Assembly (NCBI RefSeq): GCF_900090245.1
Contig: NZ_FMDN01000006.1
Location: forward strand, 124,001 to 188,000
Direction of reading: 5' to 3'
Source: Micromonospora halophytica
Lineage (GTDB): Bacteria; Actinomycetota; Actinomycetes; Mycobacteriales; Micromonosporaceae
Length of the DNA: 64,000 nt
Shown here in pieces: positions 18,897-30,138 of this stretch. A model generated the notes under the pieces. The model saw only the letters and a program-made list of their open reading frames with translations, searched no databases and was not told where the DNA came from. A program made the position numbers and the translations under genes. Numbering within the stretch: the stretch's first letter is position 1; every line of letters begins with the position of its first letter.

Positions 18897-20303
18897 TCAG
18901 CGCAGGCCGGCTGCGGCGAGGAGGTTGCCCTCCGGTGTCGGAGCGGTCATCCGGCCGAGCGTCATCCGCAGTTCGGCCCGCTCGGCGGTGAACGCGGCGT
19001 CGCCGGCGATCGCGGCCGCGTACGCGGCCGCGGTGCGGTGCGCGATGGCCGACCAGCCGTACTGCTCGTGGACCATGGCGCGGGCGCGGCGGGCCAGCAG
19101 CCGGGCGCGGTCCCGGTCCGACAGCAGGGCGTCGACGGCCTCGGTGAGCCCGTCCGGGTCCTGCGGGGCGAAGGTCATCCCGGTCACCCAGGGCTCGACG
19201 ATCTCGGCGAGACCGCCGGTGCGGGCCACCGCGAGCGGCGCCCCGGCCGCGGCGCCCTCCAGCGCGACCATGCCGAACGGCTCGTAGATGCTCGGCACCG
19301 CGAAGCAGTCCGAGGCGGCCATCACCGCGGGCAGGTCGGTGCCGCCGAGGAAGCCCGGCATGCTCACCGTCGCGCCCAGCCCGAGCCGCTGCACCTCGGC
19401 CTCCAGCGCCGACCTGTACGGGCCGTCGCCGACGATCACCGCCCGCAGCCCGGGGTGCCGCTCCCGCAGCCGGGGCAGGCCGGCGAGCAGGTGCTGCACG
19501 CCCTTCTCGTAGACCAGTCGACCGGCGAAGGTGACCAGCGGGCCGTCCCCGGCGAACCGGGCCCGGGCGGAGGCCACCGCCGAGGTCGGCACCCGCCAGC
19601 GGTGCGGCTCCACGCCGTTGGGCACCACGTCGACGCGGGCCGCGTCCACCCCGAACAGCGCGCCCACCTCCCGACGCATGTACCCGGAGCAGACGATCAC
19701 CCGGCCGGACTCGCCGGCCAGCCACTGCTCGACGCCGTGGATGGTGCGGTTCATCTCCTCCGGCAGCCAGCCCTGGTGCCGGCCCGCCTCGGTGGCGTGG
19801 ATGGTGCTGACCAGCGGCACGTCCAGGTGCTCGCGCAGGGTCATCGCGGTGTGCGCGACAAGCCAGTCGTGGGCGTGGATCACGTCGTACGTGCCGGACC
19901 CGGTGGCGCGCAGGGCGGCCCGGGTCAGCGTGTGGTTGAACGCCATCGTCCAGGCCAGCAGGGAGCTGGTGGCCAGCGGGAAGGTGACCGGGTCCTCGGC
20001 GGCGCGGACGATGCGTACGCCGTCGGCGTACTCCTCCAGGGGTGCGCCGTCGACGTGCCGGGTGACCACGGTGACCTCGTGCCCGGCGGCGGCCAGGGCC
20101 ACCGACAGGGCGTGCACGTGCCGGCCGAGTCCGCCGACGAGCACCGGCGGGTACTCCCAGGACAGCATCAGGATCCGACGGTTCCGCGGGGCCATGCCCG
20201 AGGCGCTGTGCTGCTGCGGTATCTGGGTGCGGGAGGTGGGGCCGGGCCGGCAGGTCCGGTCCGGGGCGATCACGGGCTGCTCGCCGACCCGCGGGGTGGT
20301 CAC
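18897..20303 (-). CDS. GT4 alpha-glucan synthase-like glycosyltransferase (Rv3032-like)
   Basis: About 468 residues. The GT-B fold begins ILMLSWEYPPVLVGGLGRHVHAL, the glycogen-synthase-type nucleotide-sugar entry loop, and continues with VIHAHDWLVAHTA, STIHATEAGRH, VVPNGVE, FAGRLVYEKG and PSIYEPFGMVALEGAAAG. The sequence is close to my memory of mycobacterial Rv3032, an alpha-1,4-glucan synthase. ADP- or UDP-glucose use is expected but not proven. The GTG at 20303 has GGAG six bases upstream; the ATG at 20195 starts right at the fold but lacks a good ribosome site. It is divergent from glgX-treY-treZ, so the locus makes and recycles alpha-glucan. Confidence 0.85.
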   Translation of the reverse strand: MTTPRVGEQPVIAPDRTCRPGPTSRTQIPQQHSASGMAPRNRRILMLSWEYPPVLVGGLGRHVHALSVALAAAGHEVTVVTRHVDGAPLEEYADGVRIVRAAEDPVTFPLATSSLLAWTMAFNHTLTRAALRATGSGTYDVIHAHDWLVAHTAMTLREHLDVPLVSTIHATEAGRHQGWLPEEMNRTIHGVEQWLAGESGRVIVCSGYMRREVGALFGVDAARVDVVPNGVEPHRWRVPTSAVASARARFAGDGPLVTFAGRLVYEKGVQHLLAGLPRLRERHPGLRAVIVGDGPYRSALEAEVQRLGLGATVSMPGFLGGTDLPAVMAASDCFAVPSIYEPFGMVALEGAAAGAPLAVARTGGLAEIVEPWVTGMTFAPQDPDGLTEAVDALLSDRDRARLLARRARAMVHEQYGWSAIAHRTAAAYAAAIAGDAAFTAERAELRMTLGRMTAPTPEGNLLAAAGLR

Positions 20304-20532
20304 ATCAATCTCCGTCCATGCACGAAGGGTCGCGCCGGCAACGGTGGCGGCGGAAAGAGTGGGGTGGGGTGGCCGAAGGGCTCGACAGGGCGCCATCGCG
20401 GGGCGCGCCCGCATCAAGGAAAGGGCATGACGCTCTCCGCCGCATCTCGAAACGGCCTATGGTGACCGAAGACACCCAAAGGTCGTTCCGGCATCAGGTA
20501 GGTGGATATCGGGTGCCGTCCGAACGGCTGGA

Positions 20533-20562
20533 TTGACCGGTCGCGCGGTGGGGCATTAGCGG
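20533..20562 (+). promoter_or_regulatory. vegetative-type promoter for glgX
   Basis: TTGACC (20533-20538), 18 bases, TAGCGG (20557-20562), about 60 bases before the glgX ATG, fits the HrdB/SigA pattern. It sits in the 319-base divergent region 20304-20622 between the glycosyltransferase and glgX genes; no other gene or clear operator is visible there. Confidence 0.5.
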
Positions 20563-20622
20563 CGTGCGCACCGGCGGCCCGCCCCGCCCGGTGCGCTCAC
20601 GATCATGGGCCGAAGGAGCGAC

Positions 20623-22743
<2,121 letters not shown>

Positions 22744-22744
22744 C

Positions 22745-25075
22745 ATGCCCGACATCCCCCGGCCCGACAAGACGCCGAGCGCGCGGGTGGGGTCCACCTA
22801 CCGGGTCCAGGTCCGCCCCGGCTTCGACCTGGACGCCACCGCCGCCCTCGCCGACTGGCTGGTGGCGCTGGGCGTCACCCACCTCTACAGCGCGCCCCTG
22901 CTCGCCGCCACCCCCGGCAGCCAGCACGGCTACGACGTGGTCGACCACCGCGCGGTCAACCCCGAACTGGGTGGCGAGGCCGCCCGACAGCGCCTGGTCC
23001 GGGCGCTGCGCGCCGCCGGGCTCGGCCTGGTCGTGGACATCGTGCCCAACCACGCCGGGGTGGCCCGGCCCGCCGCCAACCCGGCCTGGTGGGACGTGCT
23101 GCGCCGGGGCCGGGACTCGGCGTACGCCTCCTGGTTCGACATCGACTGGGACCGGGGCCGGCTGCTGCTGCCCGTCCTCGCCGACAGCACCGACGCCCTG
23201 AACGACCTCACGGTGGTCGACGGGGAGCTGCGCTACCACGAGCACCGCTTCCCGATCGCCGACGGCACCGGCGACGGCACCCCACGGCAGGTGCACGACC
23301 GGCAGCACTACGAGCTGGTCAACTGGCGGCGCGGCGACACGGAGCTGACGTACCGCCGGTTCTTCGCCGTCTCCGACCTGGCCGGCCTGCGGGTGGAGGA
23401 CAGGGGCGTCTTCGACGCCACCCACGCGGAGATCCTGCGTTGGGTCGCCGCCGGCGACGTCGACGGCATCCGCGTCGACCATCCCGACGGCCTGCGCGAC
23501 CCGGCCGGCTACCTGGCCCGGCTGCGCGCCGCCGCGCCGGACGTCTGGCTGGTGGTGGAGAAGATCCTGGAGTACGGCGAGGAGCTGCCGGACTGGCCGG
23601 TGCAGGGCACCACCGGGTACGACGCCCTCGCCGCCGTCTGCGGGCTCTTCGTCGACGGCGACGCGGAGGGCGACTTCACCGCCCTCGACGGCCGGCTGAC
23701 CGGCCGGCACACCTCCTGGCAGGACCTCACCCACGACACCAAGCGGGAGGCCGCCACCCGGCTGCTCGCCGCCGAACTGGGCCGGCTCGCCGCGCTCGTG
23801 GCCGAACTGGACCCCCAGGCCGCCCGGGACGCCCTCGCCGAACTGGCCGCCTGCTTCCCGGTCTACCGGGGCTACCCGCCCGTGGGCGCCCGGCACCTGG
23901 CCGCCGCCCGGTCCGAGGCGGGCCGGCGCCGCCCCGACCTGGCCGCCACCCTGGACGCGCTCACCGCCCACCTGCGCGACCCGGACCACGAGCTGGCCGC
24001 CCGCTTCCCGCAGCTGACCGGCGCGGTGATGGCCAAGGGGGTGGAGGACACCGCCTACTACCGGTGGAGCCGGTTCGTCGCGCTCAACGAGGTCGGCGGC
24101 TCGCCCGCCCACTTCGGGGTGCCGCCGGCGGAGTTCCACCGCTTCGCCGCCGCCCGCCAGGTCCGCTGGCCGGCGAGCATGACCACCCTGTCCACCCACG
24201 ACACCAAGCGCGGCGAGGATGTGCGGGCCCGGCTCGCCGTGCTGTCCGAGCTGCCCGGCCGCTGGGCCGAGCAGGTCAGCCGGTGGACGTCCCGGGCGCC
24301 GCTGGCGGACCCGGCCCTCGCCCACCTGCTCTGGCAGACCGCCGTCGGCGCCTGGCCCGTCGAGCGGGAGCGGCTGCACGCGTACGGGGAGAAGGCCGCC
24401 CGGGAGGCGTCGGTCTGCACCAGCTGGGCCGACCCCGACCTCGCCTTCGAGCACCAGCTGCACGCCCTGATCGACCGGATGTACGACGACCCCGAGCTGC
24501 ACGCCGAGATCAGCGCCTTCGCCGCGGAGATCACCCCGGCGGGCTGGTCCAACGCGCTCGGGCAGAAGCTCGTCCAGCTCGCCATGCCCGGGGTGCCGGA
24601 CACCTACCAGGGCACCGAGCTGTGGGACAACTCCCTGGTCGATCCCGACAACCGCCGCCCGGTCGACTTCGCCGTACGCCGGGAGCTGCTGGCCCGCCTC
24701 GACGCCGGCCGGCGGCCCGCGGTGGCCGCCGACGGCGCGGCGAAGCTGCTGGTGGTCTCCCGGACGCTGCGGCTGCGCCGGAACCATCCGGAGCTGTTCA
24801 CCGGCTACCGGCCGGTGCCGGCGCACGGGCCGGCCGGCCGGCACGCGCTCGCCTTCGACCGGGGCGGCGCGGTCGCGGTGGCCACCCGGCTGCCGCTGCG
24901 GCTGGCCCACGACGGCGGCTGGCGGGACACCATCCTCCCGATTTCCGGCAACAGTGTTACGGACGTGTTCACCGGGCGGGTCTACAGTGGGTCTGAGCTG
25001 CTGCTCGATGATCTGTTGAGCACCTACCCCGTCGCACTGCTGGCTCCCACCGACTCCGTGGAGGACGCCGCATGA
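22745..25075 (+). CDS. treY: maltooligosyltrehalose synthase
   Basis: 776 residues. A GH13 intramolecular transglucosidase that converts the reducing-end alpha-1,4 bond of maltooligosaccharides to alpha-1,1. Landmarks: TYRVQVRPGFDLD, DIVPNHAGVA, DGIRVDHPDGL (nucleophile), WLVVEKILEYGE (acid/base) and STHDTKRGEDVRAR. MAKGVEDTAYYR is a TreY hallmark. The stop overlaps the treZ ATG as ATGA, and the partner enzyme follows immediately. It acts in the cytosol. Confidence 0.95.
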   Translation: MPDIPRPDKTPSARVGSTYRVQVRPGFDLDATAALADWLVALGVTHLYSAPLLAATPGSQHGYDVVDHRAVNPELGGEAARQRLVRALRAAGLGLVVDIVPNHAGVARPAANPAWWDVLRRGRDSAYASWFDIDWDRGRLLLPVLADSTDALNDLTVVDGELRYHEHRFPIADGTGDGTPRQVHDRQHYELVNWRRGDTELTYRRFFAVSDLAGLRVEDRGVFDATHAEILRWVAAGDVDGIRVDHPDGLRDPAGYLARLRAAAPDVWLVVEKILEYGEELPDWPVQGTTGYDALAAVCGLFVDGDAEGDFTALDGRLTGRHTSWQDLTHDTKREAATRLLAAELGRLAALVAELDPQAARDALAELAACFPVYRGYPPVGARHLAAARSEAGRRRPDLAATLDALTAHLRDPDHELAARFPQLTGAVMAKGVEDTAYYRWSRFVALNEVGGSPAHFGVPPAEFHRFAAARQVRWPASMTTLSTHDTKRGEDVRARLAVLSELPGRWAEQVSRWTSRAPLADPALAHLLWQTAVGAWPVERERLHAYGEKAAREASVCTSWADPDLAFEHQLHALIDRMYDDPELHAEISAFAAEITPAGWSNALGQKLVQLAMPGVPDTYQGTELWDNSLVDPDNRRPVDFAVRRELLARLDAGRRPAVAADGAAKLLVVSRTLRLRRNHPELFTGYRPVPAHGPAGRHALAFDRGGAVAVATRLPLRLAHDGGWRDTILPISGNSVTDVFTGRVYSGSELLLDDLLSTYPVALLAPTDSVEDAA

Positions 25076-26805
25076 CCGAGTTCACGGTGTGGGTGCCCGA
25101 GGCCGCCCGGGTCCGGCTGCGGCTGCCGGGCGACATCGACCACGAGATGCGTCCCGCCCCGCAGGGCTGGTGGCGGATCGAGGTCCCCGGCGCCGGGCCG
25201 GGCACCGACTACGCGTTCCTGCTCGACGACGGCGACCGGGCCCTGCCCGACCCGCGCTCGGCCTGGCAGCCCGACGGGGTGCACGGGCCCAGCCGGCTCT
25301 ACGACCACGCCGCGTACCCCTGGACCGACCAGGGTTGGACCGGCCGGCAACTGCCCGGAAGCGTGCTGTACGAGCTGCACGTCGGCACGTTCACCCCGGA
25401 GGGCACCTTCGACGCGGCGATCGCCCGCCTCGACCACCTGGTCGACCTCGGCATCGACATGATCGAGCTGCTGCCGGTCAACGCCTTCAACGGCGAGCAC
25501 AACTGGGGCTACGACGGCGTCTGCTGGTACGCACCGCACCAGCCGTACGGCGGGCCGGACGGGCTCAAACGGCTCGTCGACGCCGCCCACGCCAAGGGGC
25601 TGGGGGTGATCCTCGACGTCGTCTACAACCATTTCGGGCCCTCCGGGGCCTACGCGCCGATGTTCGCGCCGTACCTCACCGGGCAGAGCAACACCTGGGG
25701 TCGCACCGTCAACCTCGACGGCCCGCACTCCGACGGGGTACGCCGCTACATCGTCGACTCGGTGCTGATGTGGCTGCGCGACTACCACGTCGACGGGCTG
25801 CGGCTGGACGCCGTGCACGCCATGCCGGACTCCCGGGCCACCCACTTCCTGGAGCAGGTCGCCACCGAGGTGGAGACGCTCTCCACCCACCTGGGCCGGC
25901 CGCTGTCGCTGATCGCCGAATCCGACCTCAACGACCCGAAGCTGATCACCGGACGCGAGGCCGGCGGGTACGGCCTGCACGCCCAGTGGAACGACGACGC
26001 CCACCACGCGCTGCACACCCTGCTCACCGGCGAGCGGCAGGGCTACTACGGCGACTTCGGCTCGTTGGAGTGCCTCACCGACGTGCTCACCGGCGCGTTC
26101 TTCCACGCCGGCACCTGGTCCAGCTTCCGCAACCGCAGCCACGGCCGGCCGGTCGACCGGCAGCGCACGCCGGGGCACCGCTTCGTGGCGTACCTGCAGA
26201 ACCACGACCAGATCGGCAACCGGGCCGCCGGGGACCGGATCTCCGCCAGCCTCTCCCCGGCGCTGCTGCGGGTCGGGGCGGTGCTGCTGATGACCGCGCC
26301 GTTCACCCCGATGCTGTTCATGGGGGAGGAGTGGGCCGCGTCGACGCCCTGGCAGTTCTTCACCAGCCACCCCGAGCCGGAGCTGGCTGTGGCGGTCCGC
26401 GACGGGCGCAAGCGCGAGTTCGCCTCGCACGGGTGGGCCACGCAGGACGTGCCCGACCCGCAGGACCCGCAGACGTTCCTGCGCTCCCGGCTGGACTGGG
26501 CGGAGCTGGACAAGCCCGAGCACCACGAGATGTACGAGTTCCACAAGCGGCTGATCGCGCTGCGCAAGTCGCGGGCCGACCTGTCCGACCCCCGGCTGGA
26601 CCGGGTGCAGGTGCGCCACGGCGACCGGTTCCTGGTGATGCGCCGGGGCGAGACGCTCGTCGTGGCGAACCTGGCCGGTCGGGCGCAGGGGATCTCGCTG
26701 CCGGGGGTGGTACGGCGGGTGCTGCTGGCCACCGGCGAGGGGGTGACGGTGATGCGGGACCGGGTGGAGCTGCCGGGGGAGACGGCGGCGATCGTGGCGC
26801 TGTGA
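25072..26805 (+). CDS. treZ: maltooligosyltrehalose trehalohydrolase
   Basis: 577 residues. It hydrolyses the product of TreY to release trehalose. An N-terminal CBM48-like domain (about 1-90) is followed by a GH13 barrel: VLYELHVGTFTPEGTF, VVYNHFGPSG, DGLRLDAVHAM (nucleophile), LIAESDLND (acid/base) and QNHDQIGNRA. EEWAASTPWQFFTSH near the C-terminus is typical of TreZ. It is the last gene of the glgX-treY-treZ operon and coupled to treY by a 4-base overlap. Confidence 0.95.
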   Translation: MTEFTVWVPEAARVRLRLPGDIDHEMRPAPQGWWRIEVPGAGPGTDYAFLLDDGDRALPDPRSAWQPDGVHGPSRLYDHAAYPWTDQGWTGRQLPGSVLYELHVGTFTPEGTFDAAIARLDHLVDLGIDMIELLPVNAFNGEHNWGYDGVCWYAPHQPYGGPDGLKRLVDAAHAKGLGVILDVVYNHFGPSGAYAPMFAPYLTGQSNTWGRTVNLDGPHSDGVRRYIVDSVLMWLRDYHVDGLRLDAVHAMPDSRATHFLEQVATEVETLSTHLGRPLSLIAESDLNDPKLITGREAGGYGLHAQWNDDAHHALHTLLTGERQGYYGDFGSLECLTDVLTGAFFHAGTWSSFRNRSHGRPVDRQRTPGHRFVAYLQNHDQIGNRAAGDRISASLSPALLRVGAVLLMTAPFTPMLFMGEEWAASTPWQFFTSHPEPELAVAVRDGRKREFASHGWATQDVPDPQDPQTFLRSRLDWAELDKPEHHEMYEFHKRLIALRKSRADLSDPRLDRVQVRHGDRFLVMRRGETLVVANLAGRAQGISLPGVVRRVLLATGEGVTVMRDRVELPGETAAIVAL

Positions 26806-26951
26806 GGATCTGAGGTCGTGGCCCCTCACGGCGATCTTTCTCTGACAGCTCCTGAGTATTAGGGTGGTGCCCGCCGGAGACGACGTGGCAGGTGGCGTCC
26901 GGTTGCGGCGGCGGGGGCTGTAGAGCATGGCCTGAAGCGGCAAGGACGTGC

Positions 26952-27449
26952 ATGGACACACGGTCGTTGCGGTTGGTCAAGGCGCTCGCCGAGGCGGGGT
27001 CGTTGACCGGTGCCGCTCACGAGCTGGGCATGACCCATCAGGCGCTCAGCCGGCAGCTGCGTGAGTTGGAGCGCCGGCTCGGTGTCAGCCTGGCAACCAG
27101 GACGGGCCGGTCGACGGTGTTGACGCCAGCGGGGCAGTTGCTGGCGCAGCGTGCCACGCGGATCCTGCTGGAGCTGCATCGTACCGAGATGGATGTGCGC
27201 AGTCTGGATGGCACGGTGACTCAAGCCGGACGCGATCCCCTGACCAGGCTCGGTGGCAAGCGCTACGTCGCGGACGGCGCCGACCCGTGGCGGATCTACC
27301 AGACCGACGTGCAGGTGGACCTCAAATGGCAGGCCGGGAAGATCCCGTTCACGGACATCTCCCTGGCGACCAGGACGGTGACCCGGAACTTCAAGTTCGA
27401 ACTGTGGGCCGAGCAGGCCGGCCCGTGGGGCAAGTTGTACGCCAACTGA
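26952..27449 (+). CDS. chimeric gene: LysR-type DNA-binding domain fused to an unrelated tail
   Basis: 165 residues. Residues 1-80 are a clean LysR-type winged helix (MDTRSLRLVKALAEAGSLTGAAHELGMT..., then LATRTGRSTVLTPAGQ). The roughly 220-residue effector domain of LysR proteins is absent. Instead, from about residue 98, there is a tail (GKRYVADGADPWRIYQTD, then FELWAEQAGPWGKLYAN) that looks like the C-terminal end of an exported or structural protein of unknown type. The ATG at 26952 follows AAGGAC. It may be a deletion junction between two genes or a small solo repressor. A perfect terminator follows. Confidence 0.6.
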   Translation: MDTRSLRLVKALAEAGSLTGAAHELGMTHQALSRQLRELERRLGVSLATRTGRSTVLTPAGQLLAQRATRILLELHRTEMDVRSLDGTVTQAGRDPLTRLGGKRYVADGADPWRIYQTDVQVDLKWQAGKIPFTDISLATRTVTRNFKFELWAEQAGPWGKLYAN

Positions 27450-27483
27450 GAAGTGCTCGATGCTCGCCAGGCGTCGCGCGCCG

Positions 27484-27523
27484 GCGCGACCCGCTCCGGC
27501 CCGGATCCGGGAGCGGGTCGCGC
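27484..27523. terminator. terminator between convergent genes
   Basis: GCGCGACCCGCTCC at 27484-27497 pairs perfectly with GGAGCGGGTCGCGC at 27510-27523. It ends six bases before the 3' end of the minus-strand membrane protein gene and can serve both directions. Confidence 0.75.
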
Positions 27524-27529
27524 ACTCGG

Positions 27530-28897
27530 TCAGGCGAAGTCGAACACCGGCGGGAAGGCGAGCACCACCGTCCAGGCCCAGACGGCGTAGACAGCGAGGT
27601 AGCGGGTCTGCCAGCGCTCCAGGTGGGCGAAGGTCATCCGGCCCCGCAGGAAGCCGAGGAACAGCCAGGCCGACCAGCCGAGGTTGGCCAGCAGGATGAG
27701 GTTCTCGCCGAGCGCGGCGGTCTTGTTGGGGCTGAAGCCGAACTCGGTGATCCGGCCGGTGATCGCCAGCAGCACCAGGACGTCGATGACCAGGGCGCTG
27801 ACCACGAGCACGAGTTGCAGGCGGTCGAAGAGGCCGGGTCGGGCGGTGAGGTCGCGGGCGCTGATGGCGTAGAGCAGCAGGCCGAGCACGACGACGAGGA
27901 GCAGGTCGAACAGGATGAGCACGTCGCGTTCGACGTCGATGCCGTTGTTGGTGGCGATGAAGGCGACCAGGAAGGCCAGCAGGGTGGCCGCGAACAGCGG
28001 CGTGAAGACGCGGGTGAGCACCGGCGCCATGTTCTCGATGACGCTCTGTTTGGCTTCCACCAGCCAGGCCGCCACCACGATCGCCGCCATCGCGCCGCAG
28101 GGCAGCAGCCACTGGCTGACGAAGCCTTCGGCGTCGATGCCGATGGCCTCGAAGGTGCCGACGGTGAACAGGGTGAGCACCCCGCCGCCCAGCGCGAGCA
28201 GGGCGATGTAGATCAGCCACTCGCCGGTGAACCGGATGAAGTCCATCCGCCGCCGGTCGGAGCGCCAGTCGCCGCCGACGTAGGCGACGCCGACGACCAG
28301 CCACAGCGCCAGTGGCAGGTGGATGGCGGTGAGCACGAGGGTGTGTGCGTCATCGTCGAGCGGGTAGGCGTTCGCGGCGACCGCGCCGAGGACGAAGAGC
28401 GCGCCGAGCACCGCGACGACGGGCAGGCCGACGCGGCGTTGCCAGGCGAAGTACGCGGCCAGCGCCGGCAGCGCGAACAGGCTGAGGTTGCGGGCGTAGA
28501 AGGCGGCGTCGTCGTCCTCGCCGAGGCCGAGCCCGAACAGGGCCGGCGCCTTGATCGCCAGCGCGGCGAGGGCGGCGCAGAGCACCATGACCGGCAGTTC
28601 GCGGCGGGTGCGGGCGGCGGTGGGGGCGTCCGACTCGCTGGGCAGGACGAGTTGCTTCCACAGCCGATCGGAGTGCTCGCGGGCGAATTCGCGGGACAGC
28701 TCGTCGAGGCTGCCCATGCGTTTGACGGCGATGAGGAACGCCTCGTCGGTGCGCAGGCCGCCCTGGGCCAGCTCGGTGATCCGACTGCGCAGGTGGTCTT
28801 CCAACTCCTCGGCGTCGGTGCGGTGCAGTTCCCGGCGGCGGTCCATGTAGGCCCGCCACTCGGCGATCTGGCCCTCCAGATCGCTGTCGATGGTCAT
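27530..28897 (-). CDS. polytopic membrane protein with permease-prefix domain
   Basis: 455 residues. Residues 1-75 (DLEGQIAEWRAYMDRRRELHRTDAEELEDHLRSRI..., AVKRMGSLDELSREFA) match the soluble permease-prefix/DUF1700-type helical module usually coupled to PadR regulators. About ten hydrophobic segments follow, giving a DUF4153-like membrane body. The ATG at 28897 has GGAGG upstream and overlaps the PadR stop as ATGA. Function unknown; its tie to PadR suggests an envelope or drug-responsive membrane protein. Confidence 0.75.
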   Translation of the reverse strand: MTIDSDLEGQIAEWRAYMDRRRELHRTDAEELEDHLRSRITELAQGGLRTDEAFLIAVKRMGSLDELSREFAREHSDRLWKQLVLPSESDAPTAARTRRELPVMVLCAALAALAIKAPALFGLGLGEDDDAAFYARNLSLFALPALAAYFAWQRRVGLPVVAVLGALFVLGAVAANAYPLDDDAHTLVLTAIHLPLALWLVVGVAYVGGDWRSDRRRMDFIRFTGEWLIYIALLALGGGVLTLFTVGTFEAIGIDAEGFVSQWLLPCGAMAAIVVAAWLVEAKQSVIENMAPVLTRVFTPLFAATLLAFLVAFIATNNGIDVERDVLILFDLLLVVVLGLLLYAISARDLTARPGLFDRLQLVLVVSALVIDVLVLLAITGRITEFGFSPNKTAALGENLILLANLGWSAWLFLGFLRGRMTFAHLERWQTRYLAVYAVWAWTVVLAFPPVFDFA

Positions 28898-29265
28898 CGT
28901 CCCGCCTCCCATGCCGGCATGATCGGCGTGCTGGTCTGTGCGGCGCTCCAGACGCCGCGCAGCGCGTCGACGACCGTGGCCCACTGGCGGCGCTGCTCGG
29001 CGAGTTCGGCCCGGCCCTGTTCGGTGATGCGGTAGTACTTGCGGCGCCGTCCGCCCGGCGGGGTCACCCAGAACGACTCGACGTGACCCAGCCGCTCCAG
29101 CCGGTGCAGCAGCGGATAGAGCAGCCCTTCGGTCCACTCCAGTTGCCCGCCTGACAGGTCGTCGACCTGTTTGAGGATGGCGTAGCCGTAGCTCTCGCCC
29201 TCGCTGAGGATGCCCAGCACGAGTGGTGTCGCCGAGGCGGCGACGAGGTCTTTGGTGATGCGCAC
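28894..29265 (-). CDS. PadR-family transcription repressor
   Basis: 123 residues. A winged helix with the PadR signature LVLGILSEGESYGYAILKQV...GGQLEWTEGLLYPLLHRLERLG and GRRRKYYRIT, followed by a dimerisation helix. The GTG at 29265 is preceded by AGGGGG. It is in an operon with the downstream permease-prefix membrane protein (4-base overlap), the usual arrangement in which PadR controls its partner. Candidate operator sequences lie in its own promoter (29287-29300) and in the divergent gene's promoter (29377-29391). Confidence 0.85.
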   Translation of the reverse strand: MRITKDLVAASATPLVLGILSEGESYGYAILKQVDDLSGGQLEWTEGLLYPLLHRLERLGHVESFWVTPPGGRRRKYYRITEQGRAELAEQRRQWATVVDALRGVWSAAQTSTPIMPAWEAGR

Positions 29266-29286
29266 GTGGCCCCCTGACCCTAAGAC

Positions 29287-29300
29287 TGCAATGCATAGTA
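29287..29300 (-). promoter_or_regulatory. possible PadR operator and -10 region of the padR promoter
   Basis: On the minus strand this reads TACTATGCATTGCA, containing TACTAT (a plausible -10 box) and the self-complementary ATGCAT. It stands out as AT-rich in this region and shares TATGC with the palindrome at 29377. Confidence 0.4.
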
Positions 29301-29376
29301 GTTCTAGGTATGAGCGCGGCGCAATCCTCCACCAGCGCGTCTGCGCGGGGGTATGGGCCCACATGAACGCGTGATT

Positions 29377-29391
29377 GCATACCGAGTATGC
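29377..29391 (+). promoter_or_regulatory. palindromic operator overlapping a leaderless -10 box
   Basis: GCATAC-CGA-GTATGC is a perfect 6-3-6 palindrome. The hexamer TATGCT (29387-29392) ends eight bases before the ATG at 29401 and has the position of a leaderless -10 box, so a bound repressor would block it. The neighbouring PadR protein is the obvious candidate. Confidence 0.5.
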
Positions 29392-29400
29392 TCAGCCACC

Positions 29401-30018
29401 ATGCGACCCGGTGATCGGACAGTGGCGCTCGTCGCCCTGGTGGGTGGATTCCTGCTCGGCTTCCTCGACTTCGTGTGGATCACGTCGGTGCCGTACCCCT
29501 TCGCCGAACTCGGCAACTCCACCGCCACCTGGGCGGTCGCCGCCTTCGGATTCGGGTACTGGGTCAGGTCCTCCCGGGTACGCGCGGCGCTGGGCGCCAC
29601 CGTCCTGCTCGTCGTCGCGGTGCCCAGCTACTACCTTGCGGCGACGCTCCTGCAGGGTGACGACCTGGCGGTGTTGTGGGCGCCGACGTCGCTGCTCTGG
29701 ATGGTCTTCGGGGCGCTCGCCGGGGTGGTCTTCGGCACCGCGGGCACCTGGGCGCGCGAGACGGGCTGGCGGCGGGTCGTCGGGGCCGCGCTGCCGGCAG
29801 CCGTCTTCTTCGAGGAGGCGGCCCGGTTCGTCGGCAAGGCCCGCGATCCCGACCATCCCCCCGGCGCGGAATGGAACGTGGCCATCGACGTCGCGCTCGG
29901 TGTCCTGATCGTCGTGCTGATCGGCGGATCGCACCGGCAGCGGGCGCTCGCACTGGCCGTCGCCCTGCCCCTGGCCGTGTTCATCTCGTGGGGATTCGCG
30001 GTGGCCGGCGCGGCATAG
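29401..30018 (+). CDS. DUF6518-like integral membrane protein
   Basis: 205 residues with about six hydrophobic segments (LVALVGGFLLGFLDFVWI, TWAVAAFGFGYWV, LLVVAVPSYYLAA, LLWMVFGALAGVVFG, and two near the C-terminus). The pattern matches the DUF6518 family of small actinobacterial membrane proteins of unknown role. The ATG at 29401 lies eight bases after a -10-like TATGCT inside a palindrome and lacks a ribosome site, so it is probably leaderless and repressor-controlled. It is divergent from padR. Confidence 0.65.
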   Translation: MRPGDRTVALVALVGGFLLGFLDFVWITSVPYPFAELGNSTATWAVAAFGFGYWVRSSRVRAALGATVLLVVAVPSYYLAATLLQGDDLAVLWAPTSLLWMVFGALAGVVFGTAGTWARETGWRRVVGAALPAAVFFEEAARFVGKARDPDHPPGAEWNVAIDVALGVLIVVLIGGSHRQRALALAVALPLAVFISWGFAVAGAA

Positions 30019-30138
30019 GAGTGTCCGTGTCGTCGGTGGTGGCAGGCTGTGACACGGGTGCCGGCGGTGTCGCCGCCACCCGAGCCGCTCGGGTGGGTCG
30101 CACCACGGCGACCGCCACCGACGGAGAGGAGCGCCATC

